A DNA stretch of 8,123 nucleotides, taken from the NCBI GenBank assembly GCA_949747725.1, contig CATKFJ010000083.1, positions 1-8,123 on the forward strand. The letters run 5' to 3'. Position 1 is the stretch's first letter, and every line of letters begins with the position of its first letter. Origin of the DNA: an uncultured bacterium (lineage in GTDB: Bacteria; Bacillota; Clostridia; Christensenellales; Pumilibacteraceae). The position numbers and the translations under genes are program-made. Shown piece by piece: positions 1 to 7,900 of the stretch. The notes under the pieces were generated by a model, which was not told the DNA's origin, ran no database searches, and worked only from the letters and a program-made list of their open reading frames with translations.

Positions 1-1793
1 ACGGAACCGTTGAGTTTGTTGGCCCAGTCGTCTATCCATTTATTATCCTGTAAAAACCACCAGTCGCCGGCTTGTTCGTATTCCGTGGCACGAATAAACA
101 CCTTGGAGTTTTTGGGAGATTTGTCGGGCTGAAGGAATACGTCTTTGTTTGCGAGATCTTTTTGGAGCGGTATCGCAAAGCCTGCTTCGGCTTGGAGCGA
201 CTGTCCGCGCTCGCCGGCGCAGTATTCTATAAACTTCCACGCCTCGGGCGCGTATTTGGTCTTAGACCCTATGCAGAGCGCAACTGAACCGCTGTGACCT
301 GCTTCTACGCCGTGGACTTTTATATCGCCCACTTCCTTTCCGTCGGGGAGAGTATCTGCCGCGGTATAGTATGTTTTGTACATAGGCAGAGGCGCGACGT
401 CCCATTCGAACTTGGTTATCTCGCGGAACTTGGTAACGTTCCAACGTCCGTCCACAAGCATACCGAGATTGCCGTATTGGAATTCGTTTACCTTACCCGC
501 GTCGCCGTCTATATCGGTAGGCAACGGCGTTACCTCGTGACCGTAAAGTCCGTTATCCACCTCGTCCTTCTGTTTGGAGCCCAAGCGCACAAACTCGGTA
601 AACGCGTCGCGCTGGCTGGGCAACTGATTGAGCTTGCCCTCCGCCGCAAGAGTTTTTACCTCGTCTGTTATCCTGTAATTTGCGGAATTTTTGTACATGG
701 CCGCACCGTCGGCGGCTTTCTTGCCGTTATATATCGACATATCGAGTTTATCCTTGTACTCGATTATCTCGCCGGCATTGTACTTTACTTTATTGACGGT
801 GACAGGCTCTTGCACGTCGTCCGCTACGATATAGTTGGGCGTGCCGTCCATAAGCGTAAAGTCGTAATAGTATCCGCAATCATATTGATCGCTCGGGATC
901 TGCTGAATACAGTTACCGCCTACGCTCCAACCGTAGTTGAACCACCACTCGGTAAAGTATCCGTAGCCGCTGGATTTATTGACCGAACTGTCCGTGCGCA
1001 TATACGATTGAACTTTATTTGCGCAAGCCACCGTTTCGTCCCAACTCATAGGCACTTGGTTGTTGAAGTACCATTTGCCGCCGATCTCGAAATAACCCTT
1101 TTCCTTGACGTTTCCGCTTATGCCGTACTCGGACTTGGTTTTACCGCGGTCGTCCTTGAGCGTGCCTGCGTTAAACTCGTCGAGCTGATCGGCGGCAACG
1201 CTTATTATTTCGATGCCGGCGCCCTTGAAATAGGTTTCGTTATAGTAAATAACGGTAGGACCTATATCTTTGGGCACGCCGTAATACCTGCCAGAATCGG
1301 TGCCCGAAAGATAGGTATTGACGTCGTACTTATAACGCGTGACGACGTTATCCCACATATCTTCCACTTTATAAATTTTACTGCGCGCAACGTAGTCCGT
1401 TATATCGTACAAATATCCGAGCTCGGCATAATCCTTGTAACCCGAGTCGCCGACGTAGAATATATCGGGCGCGGTGCCGCTTGCAAGCGACTGACCGAGA
1501 ACGGTGTCGTAGCTGTCCGAAGGACGCTGTATCATCGATATCTTGATGACGCCCTTGTTTTCGGGAAGTGCGTTAAAGTCGTCCACAAGCGTCTTGAAAA
1601 CCGCTATCTCGGTATCGTCGCCGCTTATCCAAAACTTAACGTCCGCTTCGCTTGCGCCGGGACGGGGTTTGTAGTTACCCTCTTCGTCTATCGTGCCGCC
1701 GCCCGAATTATCGGGTCCGCATGCGATAAGCGACATGGGCGCTATGCAAACGCATGCCAAACACGATATAATAGCCTTAAGTTTTTTATTCAT
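1..1793 (-). CDS. Extracellular sugar-binding lipoprotein of an ABC importer, C-terminus cut by window edge
   Basis: Reading the minus strand from ATG at 1793 gives an open frame of 597 codons that runs off the window at position 1 with no stop. The N-terminus is a lipoprotein signal: MNKKLK, a hydrophobic stretch, then lipobox LIAC with Cys25 as the lipid anchor, followed by a Gly/Ser/Asp-rich linker. The mature part reads as a family 1 solute-binding protein. It has FWISGDD near residue 52, GTAPDIFYVGD near 106, an aromatic WFNYGWSVGGN pocket segment near 285, NLGMLVDGRWN near 440 and EAWKFIEYCAGERGQ near 516. In this family such proteins capture mono- or oligosaccharides at the outer membrane face and pass them to two permeases. 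The visible part is longer than the usual 400-450 residues, with extra sequence around residues 190-400. An AAGGAG site 6 nt upstream fixes the start. The gene follows the LacI gene after 61 nt on the same strand. The ligand is unknown. Confidence 0.93.
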   Translation of the reverse strand, partial: MNKKLKAIISCLACVCIAPMSLIACGPDNSGGGTIDEEGNYKPRPGASEADVKFWISGDDTEIAVFKTLVDDFNALPENKGVIKISMIQRPSDSYDTVLGQSLASGTAPDIFYVGDSGYKDYAELGYLYDITDYVARSKIYKVEDMWDNVVTRYKYDVNTYLSGTDSGRYYGVPKDIGPTVIYYNETYFKGAGIEIISVAADQLDEFNAGTLKDDRGKTKSEYGISGNVKEKGYFEIGGKWYFNNQVPMSWDETVACANKVQSYMRTDSSVNKSSGYGYFTEWWFNYGWSVGGNCIQQIPSDQYDCGYYYDFTLMDGTPNYIVADDVQEPVTVNKVKYNAGEIIEYKDKLDMSIYNGKKAADGAAMYKNSANYRITDEVKTLAAEGKLNQLPSQRDAFTEFVRLGSKQKDEVDNGLYGHEVTPLPTDIDGDAGKVNEFQYGNLGMLVDGRWNVTKFREITKFEWDVAPLPMYKTYYTAADTLPDGKEVGDIKVHGVEAGHSGSVALCIGSKTKYAPEAWKFIEYCAGERGQSLQAEAGFAIPLQKDLANKDVFLQPDKSPKNSKVFIRATEYEQAGDWWFLQDNKWIDDWANKLNGS

Positions 1794-1799
1794 AATTAG

Positions 1800-1805
1800 C
1801 TCCTT
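1800..1805 (-). promoter_or_regulatory. Ribosome binding site of the sugar-binding lipoprotein gene
   Basis: The minus strand reads AAGGAG, then CTAATT, then ATG at 1793. This is a near-ideal Shine-Dalgarno sequence with 6 nt spacing, and it supports the chosen start and the lipoprotein signal that follows. The 61-nt gap to the LacI stop is A-rich on the coding strand just upstream of this site. I see no hairpin with a T-tract there, so read-through from the regulator gene is possible. Confidence 0.8.
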
Positions 1806-1854
1806 AAAATAAGTTTTTTTGTTTTTCGGCATAACGCACGCTCTACGCGCAACG

Positions 1855-2814
1855 TTATTCGAGTCCTACGCCTATACACGCCTCGTGCGGAAGCGACTCG
1901 GGCGAGCCGTTTATCTTGTTCAACAGCATGGATACCGCGCGTTCGGACATTTCTTTTTTGTCATACGATACCGATTTAAGCGTTCCCGGCAACAGAATTT
2001 CCTTTTGAATATTATCGTAGCCGATGACGGGAATATCGAGTTTGTACCTGTCGAGTACCGACATTACCTCGTACGCGGCAAGATCGCTGAAACAGAACAC
2101 GCAATCGGGCATATCTCCCGACCTTACCACGTTTTCGAAAAATGCCGCGTATTTATTTACCACCGCGAGATCGATATAATTGATCGACGTTTTAACGCCT
2201 ATTTTTTCGAATTCGTCCTTAAAGCCTCTGCCGCGGTCCACAGAGCAGTCGAGATCGGATATTTCACCGAGATACATAGGTTTTTTATAGCCCTGTTGTA
2301 TAAACGCCCGAGCGGCAACGCGTCCGCCCTCTTCGTCGTTTATGTAAACGCAATCGCACAGCCCGTTGGTTTTTCGTACTATGACTACCATAGGGAAAGA
2401 ATTGTCTTCCATTGCCTTTTGCGCGTCGGGCGTGGGGATAAGGAATGAGAGCAACCCGTCCACGTTGTCCGATAATATTTGGCGCACAACCGTTTCGCTG
2501 AAAAGCGCGGAGCTGTTTTTAAAAGTTACTATCGAATACCCCTCGCGATCGAGCCTATCCCAAATGTAATTCGTCATTATATAGAAGAACGGGTTTAGCA
2601 TGTTGTCGAAAAGTATGCCTATGGTTCTGCTCTTGCCTGCGCGCAACGTTGCCGCATTCTTGTTGTATACATATCCCATTTCGTCGGCAAGCTTGCGTAT
2701 CTTCGCCTTGGTCGGCTCCGAGATATCGGGCGCGTCCATCAACGCGCGCGATACGCAGTTGACCGAGCAACCGAACTCTTTGGCGATGTCCTTTATGGTA
2801 ATGCGATTATTCAT
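1855..2814 (-). CDS. LacI/GalR-family transcriptional regulator
   Basis: The 319-residue protein has the standard length and layout of LacI-family repressors. An N-terminal helix-turn-helix (ITIKDIAKEFGCSV...VSRAL, residues 5-25) is followed by KIRKLADEMGYVYN. The hinge helix is around residues 53-61 (NAATLRAGK), and the periplasmic-binding-protein-like effector domain starts at TIGILF. Near the C-terminus PVIGYDN and the LKSVSYDKKEMSERAVSMLL segment are typical of the family. Family members bind a palindromic operator as dimers and change affinity when a sugar or sugar phosphate binds. I chose ATG at 2814 because GGAG lies 5 nt upstream. The frame can be extended to a TTG at 2832, but that start would place this site inside the coding region. 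The gene sits between the giant hydrolase gene and the ABC binding protein gene, all on one strand, so local control of both is likely. One oddity is Asn19-Cys20 in the recognition helix, where Thr-Val-type residues are more usual. Confidence 0.95.
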   Translation of the reverse strand: MNNRITIKDIAKEFGCSVNCVSRALMDAPDISEPTKAKIRKLADEMGYVYNKNAATLRAGKSRTIGILFDNMLNPFFYIMTNYIWDRLDREGYSIVTFKNSSALFSETVVRQILSDNVDGLLSFLIPTPDAQKAMEDNSFPMVVIVRKTNGLCDCVYINDEEGGRVAARAFIQQGYKKPMYLGEISDLDCSVDRGRGFKDEFEKIGVKTSINYIDLAVVNKYAAFFENVVRSGDMPDCVFCFSDLAAYEVMSVLDRYKLDIPVIGYDNIQKEILLPGTLKSVSYDKKEMSERAVSMLLNKINGSPESLPHEACIGVGLE

Positions 2815-2819
2815 TGATT

Positions 2820-2823
2820 CTCC
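2820..2823 (-). promoter_or_regulatory. Ribosome binding site deciding the LacI start
   Basis: The minus strand reads CGGAGAATCAATG, so GGAG sits 5 nt before ATG 2814. This favours the ATG over the upstream in-frame TTG at 2832. Confidence 0.7.
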
Positions 2824-2835
2824 GATATGCAACCG

Positions 2836-2879
2836 GTGTTCGGGCAGTGTTTGAGGGAGGATAAAGACTGCCCGAACAC
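2836..2879. repeat. Perfect 13-bp inverted repeat with 18-nt spacer in the leader of the LacI gene
   Basis: The left arm 2836-2848 (GTGTTCGGGCAGT) and the right arm 2867-2879 (ACTGCCCGAACAC) are exact reverse complements, separated by 2849-2866. The repeat lies in the roughly 96-nt gap between the hydrolase stop (2911) and the regulator start (2814), ending 12 nt before the regulator's Shine-Dalgarno site. No T-tract follows the stem on either strand, so it is not a standard intrinsic terminator. It could be a leader-RNA hairpin, an mRNA 3'-end stabiliser for the upstream gene, or two half-sites for a DNA-binding protein whose centres lie 31 bp apart, about three helical turns. The rest of the gap (2880-2910) is AT-rich and could hold a promoter, but I see no convincing -35/-10 pair. 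Confidence 0.75.
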
Positions 2880-2910
2880 AGCTGCATAAAATGTATTACA
2901 GTATTATTTT

Positions 2911-4494
2911 TTAGGCTGCACGTAAGCCCAATGAAGTAACGTAGTGCGTGGGCGACCAATTTACCGATCCGTATTGCAATGCCCAGCCCGTTTCGTACAC
3001 GCCTGCGAGCGCTATCGCTATATCGCCGTTAACATCGCCGAGCGTGCTGTACTTCTCATAGAAGTAGTACGGAATGAACATTTCATAAGTGGTAGTGAAT
3101 TTGCCGTCACCGTTATCTTTGGTCGTAGTTCCGAAGTAGCAGAACTGTTTATACAAATTATGTGCGGAACATACGACTTGTAAGCCTGCGCCGTCTTGAC
3201 CGAAGAGCCGAACTTCGGGTCCCATATAGTGATACCATGAAGTGCAGTTTGTATCGCAAACGACGTCTGTATCTTTATCTTTGGAATGCACTACCGTTAT
3301 CCCGAGCATTACGCCCATAGATGTCTTAACGCCCATCGTCGTTACCGACGCACCGTTTACGGTAGTGGTGATTTTGCTGTCACGAACGCTTTGCGTCCAT
3401 AAACTGTCGTCGAATTCGCCGTCGAGATCGACCGGAGCAATACCGTCTGCCGTGATATTGGCATAGTATCTGTCCCATATCAATGCCTGCCAACCCGAGA
3501 ATCCGTGTCCGTTCAAGCCTGCTTGCAATTTGACTTGCGAAACGTTTTCCTGCAATATAGGCATAAACAGTTCGACATAGGTCGTTATTCTGCCGTTGTT
3601 TTCAACGTCTTTTTTTGCGACTTGAGTGTAAGAAGAATGATTAACAAGTCTGCCGTCCATGAAGGCGATCGTGCTTTTCATATCGTCGATCTTGATTTCG
3701 ATGTTGTCGTTCCACGACCAATCCTCATGCGTCTCGGCAGACCATGCTCCGTGTTCTATAGTAAGACCGAGATACAATCCGTCCGCAGCCATATAGCCGC
3801 TGAATGCTACGGAAGTTGTAGCGTTACCCGTATAGATCACGTTATCGGCAAATTCCGAAAGATCTCCGTCAATAGTGCCGTTTTGGGCTTGAGTCTGTTT
3901 GATATAAAGACCGTCGGACGTAATGAACAAGTTAGCGGGTCTGCCTTGTCTTAAATATTCTACCCAGAAATCTCCCGAAGCTCCGCCTATTCCGTGGAAA
4001 CCCCACCAATCATAGCTTTCGGTGATTGCTCCTTCGACTTCGAAAACACTTGCATAACCGCCCAAATCTATTCCGTTTCCGGTCTTGAACGCATAGTTAA
4101 GCTGAATATTATCGTCATCGAAATTGTCGATAAGGTCTTTAGCTATATATATCTCGTAGATGTTTTCCCACTTGCCGTTGTAAGGATCGTTTTCGTCGTT
4201 TATAAGCCTGTAGCTTGTTTTGTATTTGGTTACGCGTTGAGTGTGACCTCTGCTTGTAACAACGGATTGCGCTCCGTTATTGAGATACCATTCGAAATTG
4301 GAATTATCCCACCAAATATCGTTATCCGTCCCGTCGTCTTTATACATATTCGAGTGCGACATAGCGTAGATAAACACGCCGCTGTCCGTCTTGACAGCCC
4401 ACACTTGCATATTGCGGTTTTGGCTGATAAGGGCTTCGGTGGATACGTTACCGTAAGCGTCGTCAAGCTCGCCGTCGAGTATGATCCCGTCCAC
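2911..4494 (-). CDS. 3' part of the giant modular hydrolase gene: three CBM9-like modules (frame-shifted from the upstream ORF)
   Basis: This 527-residue ORF can only start at a GTG (4494) with no ribosome binding site or signal peptide. Its frame stays open upstream to 4581, and the residues just upstream (YELVITENVNI) continue the beta-sandwich repeat of the preceding ORF, so it is best read as the C-terminal part of the same protein. It holds three CBM9/DOMON-like beta-sandwiches with a repeated start motif: ILDGELDDAYG (residues 5-15), TIDGDLSEFAD (207-217) and VDLDGEFDDSLW (355-366). Each has a matching central strand (SNFEWYL, DNIEIKID, GPEVRLFG). Such modules bind carbohydrates or act as spacers in secreted glycan-active enzymes. 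The last module carries four Cys (413, 417, 442, 452) and may hold disulfides. The protein ends SLGLRAA with no LPXTG motif, membrane helix, SLH or dockerin domain. Confidence 0.8.
   Translation of the reverse strand: MDGIILDGELDDAYGNVSTEALISQNRNMQVWAVKTDSGVFIYAMSHSNMYKDDGTDNDIWWDNSNFEWYLNNGAQSVVTSRGHTQRVTKYKTSYRLINDENDPYNGKWENIYEIYIAKDLIDNFDDDNIQLNYAFKTGNGIDLGGYASVFEVEGAITESYDWWGFHGIGGASGDFWVEYLRQGRPANLFITSDGLYIKQTQAQNGTIDGDLSEFADNVIYTGNATTSVAFSGYMAADGLYLGLTIEHGAWSAETHEDWSWNDNIEIKIDDMKSTIAFMDGRLVNHSSYTQVAKKDVENNGRITTYVELFMPILQENVSQVKLQAGLNGHGFSGWQALIWDRYYANITADGIAPVDLDGEFDDSLWTQSVRDSKITTTVNGASVTTMGVKTSMGVMLGITVVHSKDKDTDVVCDTNCTSWYHYMGPEVRLFGQDGAGLQVVCSAHNLYKQFCYFGTTTKDNGDGKFTTTYEMFIPYYFYEKYSTLGDVNGDIAIALAGVYETGWALQYGSVNWSPTHYVTSLGLRAA
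3440..3890 (-). other. CBM9/DOMON-like module, second of three in the C-terminal part
   Basis: The module runs from NGTIDGDLSEFAD to about the WQALIWDRYYAN segment. DGLYLGLTIEHG and the acidic strand WNDNIEIKIDD match the corresponding strands of the neighbouring modules and of the N-terminal module (GLTVTAYVEDD, SDGIELYFGKS). Boundaries are approximate. Confidence 0.6.
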
Positions 4495-4499
4495 AATGT

Positions 4500-4955
4500 C
4501 GTAGAACTCACCCGTGATATTTACGTTTTCGGTAATTACAAGTTCATACCCCCCCCATTGGTTTTTTGGGTTATTTCGGTTTTAACGCCGTTTTCGCCCT
4601 CGTACCAAAGGTGTTTGATATACTTGCCGCTACGCGCCGTAAAGGTGACGGTAGCGCCGCTCGAAACGGTTTCCGCGCTTGCCGTTATGTTTTCGGCAAC
4701 GCCCTCGCCGAGCGTTACCGTGAGCTTGCCTTGCATCGTGACCGAGATCACGACGTTGCCCTCGGGCATTGTAAACGAATATTTTCCGTCGGTTTCGGTC
4801 ACGGCTACGGGATCGCCGTCCTTGGTGACCGAAACATGATCGAGAACGTCGTCGGCGTTAAGGTTGAGCGTAAAGTTTACCGTTTCTCCGGCTTTCGCTT
4901 TGGTATCGGATATAACTACCGACGCCGGCGCAGTCACCGTATACGACGGAGTAAG
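4500..4955 (-). repeat. Two tandem short beta-sandwich repeats spanning the frameshift
   Basis: Repeat 1 (about 4731-4955) starts YTVTAPASVVISDTKAKAGE and ends TDGKYSFTMPEGNVVISVT. Repeat 2 (about 4500-4730) starts KLTVTLGEGVAENI, passes through VSSGATVTFTARSGKYIKHLWYEG, and ends TNGG then YELVITENVNITG in the other frame. The ends align as TDGKY-SFTM-PEGNVVIS against TNGGY-ELVI-TENVNITG. This resembles the 'TMPxxNVTV' bacterial surface repeats found as spacers in long Gram-positive extracellular proteins. The alignment is what shows that the two ORFs belong to one gene. Confidence 0.7.
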
Positions 4956-7900
4956 CATGCGTTCGACTTCTTCCCTGGTCGTATAAGCGCGTACCGATCT
5001 TATCTCCACGTTGCGGTTAAACTCGGTCACCGCAGCGGTAAATTTGCTTTCCGCGGTGATGTATTGCGGCTGATTGATGTGCGCAAATTCCAATTCCTTT
5101 CCGCCGTCTTTCTCTCTCGTAACGGTAGCGGTATTGAGATTTAACCTTTCCGTGTTTGCTACGGCTTCGCCGTCCACAAACAGATAGAATACGTCGTCGA
5201 GCTTTGCAATACCTATCTTACTGAACTGTGAAGTGATGTTGCGCGCGGGGATCACGGAGCCTACCTGATTATCCCAGTTCCAATCGCCCACGCCCGTTAT
5301 TCTGTTCGGCTTTTTGCCCGCGACGTCAAAGTAATCGCCATAATAGTTATCGCGCGCGACGATCGACGCATAAGTGACGTTTGCTCCGTTCGAGCCGCTG
5401 CTATCGCCCGTTTCGAAGTAAGCGAACACGGTAATGTCCTCGTTTACAAGCGATACGCCTATCTTAGACCATTCGTCCGCATAATACTTGCCTTTGGATC
5501 TGATCTCCGCTTCGAAGAATATATCCGCCGACGGCGCCGCTTTGTAATAGATGTTCTCTTCGTTTTGAACCTTTATCGCGTGATCTGCGTTGGTATAATC
5601 AAGCTCCGCGATATTGCCGTTTTGACCGTATTTCCAAGCAGGCGTGGCGTATCTGTCGCCGCTATTGCCCAATACATAATTGGGATCGTCGCCCGACAGA
5701 GTAAAGCCGAGCGCTTTCTTGATGACCGAAGTCCACAGCGGATAGCCGTATATGGCGTTAAGGTGCAAGCCGTCGTTCATAAGATAATTAGCTTTGACCT
5801 CGCCGTTTTCGTTTATAAAGTGCGACCATTCGTCGATATAATTAAGATAACTCGTCTTATCGGCAAGCGCCTTAACTTGCTCGTTTATTGACTTATAGTC
5901 AGAGTTATATGTTGCGTTGGCGCTGTCATGCGGCTTGATAAAGAAGTTGTTGGGGATAAGCGATACCCAATACAGGTCTGCATTGGGGAACACCTTATGA
6001 TAGTTGGCGAACATATTCGCGATGCGATCGTAAACTTGCTTTGCCGTAACTTCGCCGCTGTCCATGTCGTTTACGCCGATATGGAAAACTATGCGGCTTG
6101 GATTGTACATGAGATTTAGCGTGCCGAGCTTTGCGTCGTTATCCCAGAACGGAACTTGCGTACCGCCAACGCCCACATCGACAAGCTTAGCGCCTCCTAC
6201 GTCCTGAGTAAGAGTGTTCCACACGCCGTACATGCTCCAGAACTCCATATAGCTGTCGCCTGCAAACAACGTGTCTATATCTTCGCGCACGATCGCCGGA
6301 TTGTGAGCTTTAAACTCATCGTTGTTTACGTCCGTTATCGCATAGTAATCCGTAACGGTAATGCCGAGCGCGAACGACTTGATACCTATGATGTATTTGC
6401 TGCTCGTATTTACGTGAGCCACTTGACCGAGCAATACGTCGCCGCTTGCGCCCTCGTAATACATGCTTACAACGTTGTCGGCATACGTCATTGCGAGAGT
6501 GATCGTTTTAGCGCTGTCGTATACGCCCGTGCCGTTTTTAAACGCAATCCAATTACTGCTGAAGCTATCGCCCGTGGCATCGTTGTAACCGAGGTCTTTG
6601 CCACGTATAACGCCGTCCGAATTTTCGCCGACATGCGCGTCTACATACAGGAATGTTCCGGTCTGATCCTTGCCGTCGAAGAACATAAGACCGAACTTGC
6701 CCCATTTCTCGTTATTGTATATTTCGTTCAATTTGAAGGTTGCGCGAACGTACGCCGCTTTGCCTTCCGTCTGCGGAATGTAAAGGTTGTTGTCGTTGCC
6801 GTCATGACCCGTAAGCGTGACCGATCTGTTTTGCTCTTCGGTATCGTTTTCGAGATTCCACTTGGCGCCGCCGAAATCGAATCCGGAATCGCCGAAGAAC
6901 ACGCTTTCTTCCTTTTCTATGATGTGGTCTTTAAACCCGTCGCTGTTCGTGTCGTTGGTGCAAGAATAGTTATATACCGAAAGTCCCGTATTGAACGATT
7001 TAAATCCTATGGTAACGTCGCCCTTGGCTTCGTACATTGCGCGCGCCGCCAAAACGTCCTGTCCGTCGGCATTGACGTACCACATGTACACAACGTTATT
7101 ATCGCCGTCGTAAGCCATTTTAAGCGTTATCGGTTTGCGGTAGTCAAACGCGCCCGACGCGATGCCGTCGTTCCATTTGCCCCAATTGCCCGTACAGATA
7201 TTGTATCCGAGCGCATTGCCTTTTATATCCTGTATGCCCGTCGGTTCTTTACCGGCAGTGTTTGCGTCGACGAAGTAGAACACGCCGGCTTGATTGGCTC
7301 CGTCAAACAGCATAAGTCCGAACTTGGCGGCTTTTTCGCCGTTATACAAAGCGTTTGCTTCGAACATGGCTTCCGCATACACGCTTTTGCCATCGTTACG
7401 GAAGAACAACAAGTTGTTGTCGCCGTCGCTGCCGCCGACAAGCCTCGCTTCGCGGCGTGCGTAGTTATCGGTATCTTCTATGGCGTAGTCCTTGGATATA
7501 TCCCAGAACTTGCCTTGTTGTATCTTCTGCGTGCCGCCCAAAACGCCCATGCCGCGAGCATAGTAGTTTTCCGACCATTTGCGGTTTTCGAGCACGGGGT
7601 ACATCGACGGCTGAGCTATCGAATAGCCGTTATATACTTCGCGCGCGCCGATCGTGTTCGTATAGTTTACCATAACGGGCAATGCCGTTATCGAACCGTC
7701 GGCAGGCTTGCCGCCCTCAAACTTGAGCGCAGTATACGGCACTGTAACGCGCACATAGTAACCGCTTACCGTGCTTCCGTCCTTGCTCCAAGGCAAGACC
7801 GTGATCGCATCGATGCCGTTGTCGTCGGCAGTTTTATATCCATTGTCTGCAATATAATACACAGCGTCGCCGTTTGCGGTCACCTTAACGCCGATATTGC

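Noticed and set aside
294..1799. Long plus-strand ORF of 501 residues opposite the sugar-binding protein gene
   Set aside because: The translation has no recognisable domain and is rich in Val, Arg and His as expected of an antisense frame. The minus strand gives a complete lipoprotein signal and family motifs over the same span.
1794..1854. LacI operator around AACGTT (1851-1856) and a promoter in the regulator-lipoprotein gap
   Set aside because: The AACGTT core is only 6 bp, overlaps the stop codon and has no extended symmetry. No convincing -35/-10 pair is seen.
1819..2448. Plus-strand ORF opposite the LacI gene
   Set aside because: It is a shadow of a well-supported LacI-family regulator and has no domain of its own.
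2815..2832. Upstream TTG start extending the LacI protein by six residues
   Set aside because: The GGAG site lies inside this extension and is correctly spaced for ATG 2814. The family normally starts a few residues before the helix-turn-helix.
2836..2879. Intrinsic terminator for the hydrolase gene
   Set aside because: The stem is strong, but no run of T follows it on the transcribed strand or on the opposite strand.
3005..3060. Dockerin-like piece LGDVNGDIAIAL in the last CBM9-like module
   Set aside because: Only half of one loop is present, the second dockerin repeat is absent, and the strand after it fits the CBM9-like fold.
6870..6902. Second GDS motif (FFGDSGFDFGG) in LamG-like repeat 2, suggesting another SGNH domain
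   Set aside because: It resembles block I, but no GVND or DGxH block follows at the right distances. The segment aligns with the start of a LamG-like repeat.
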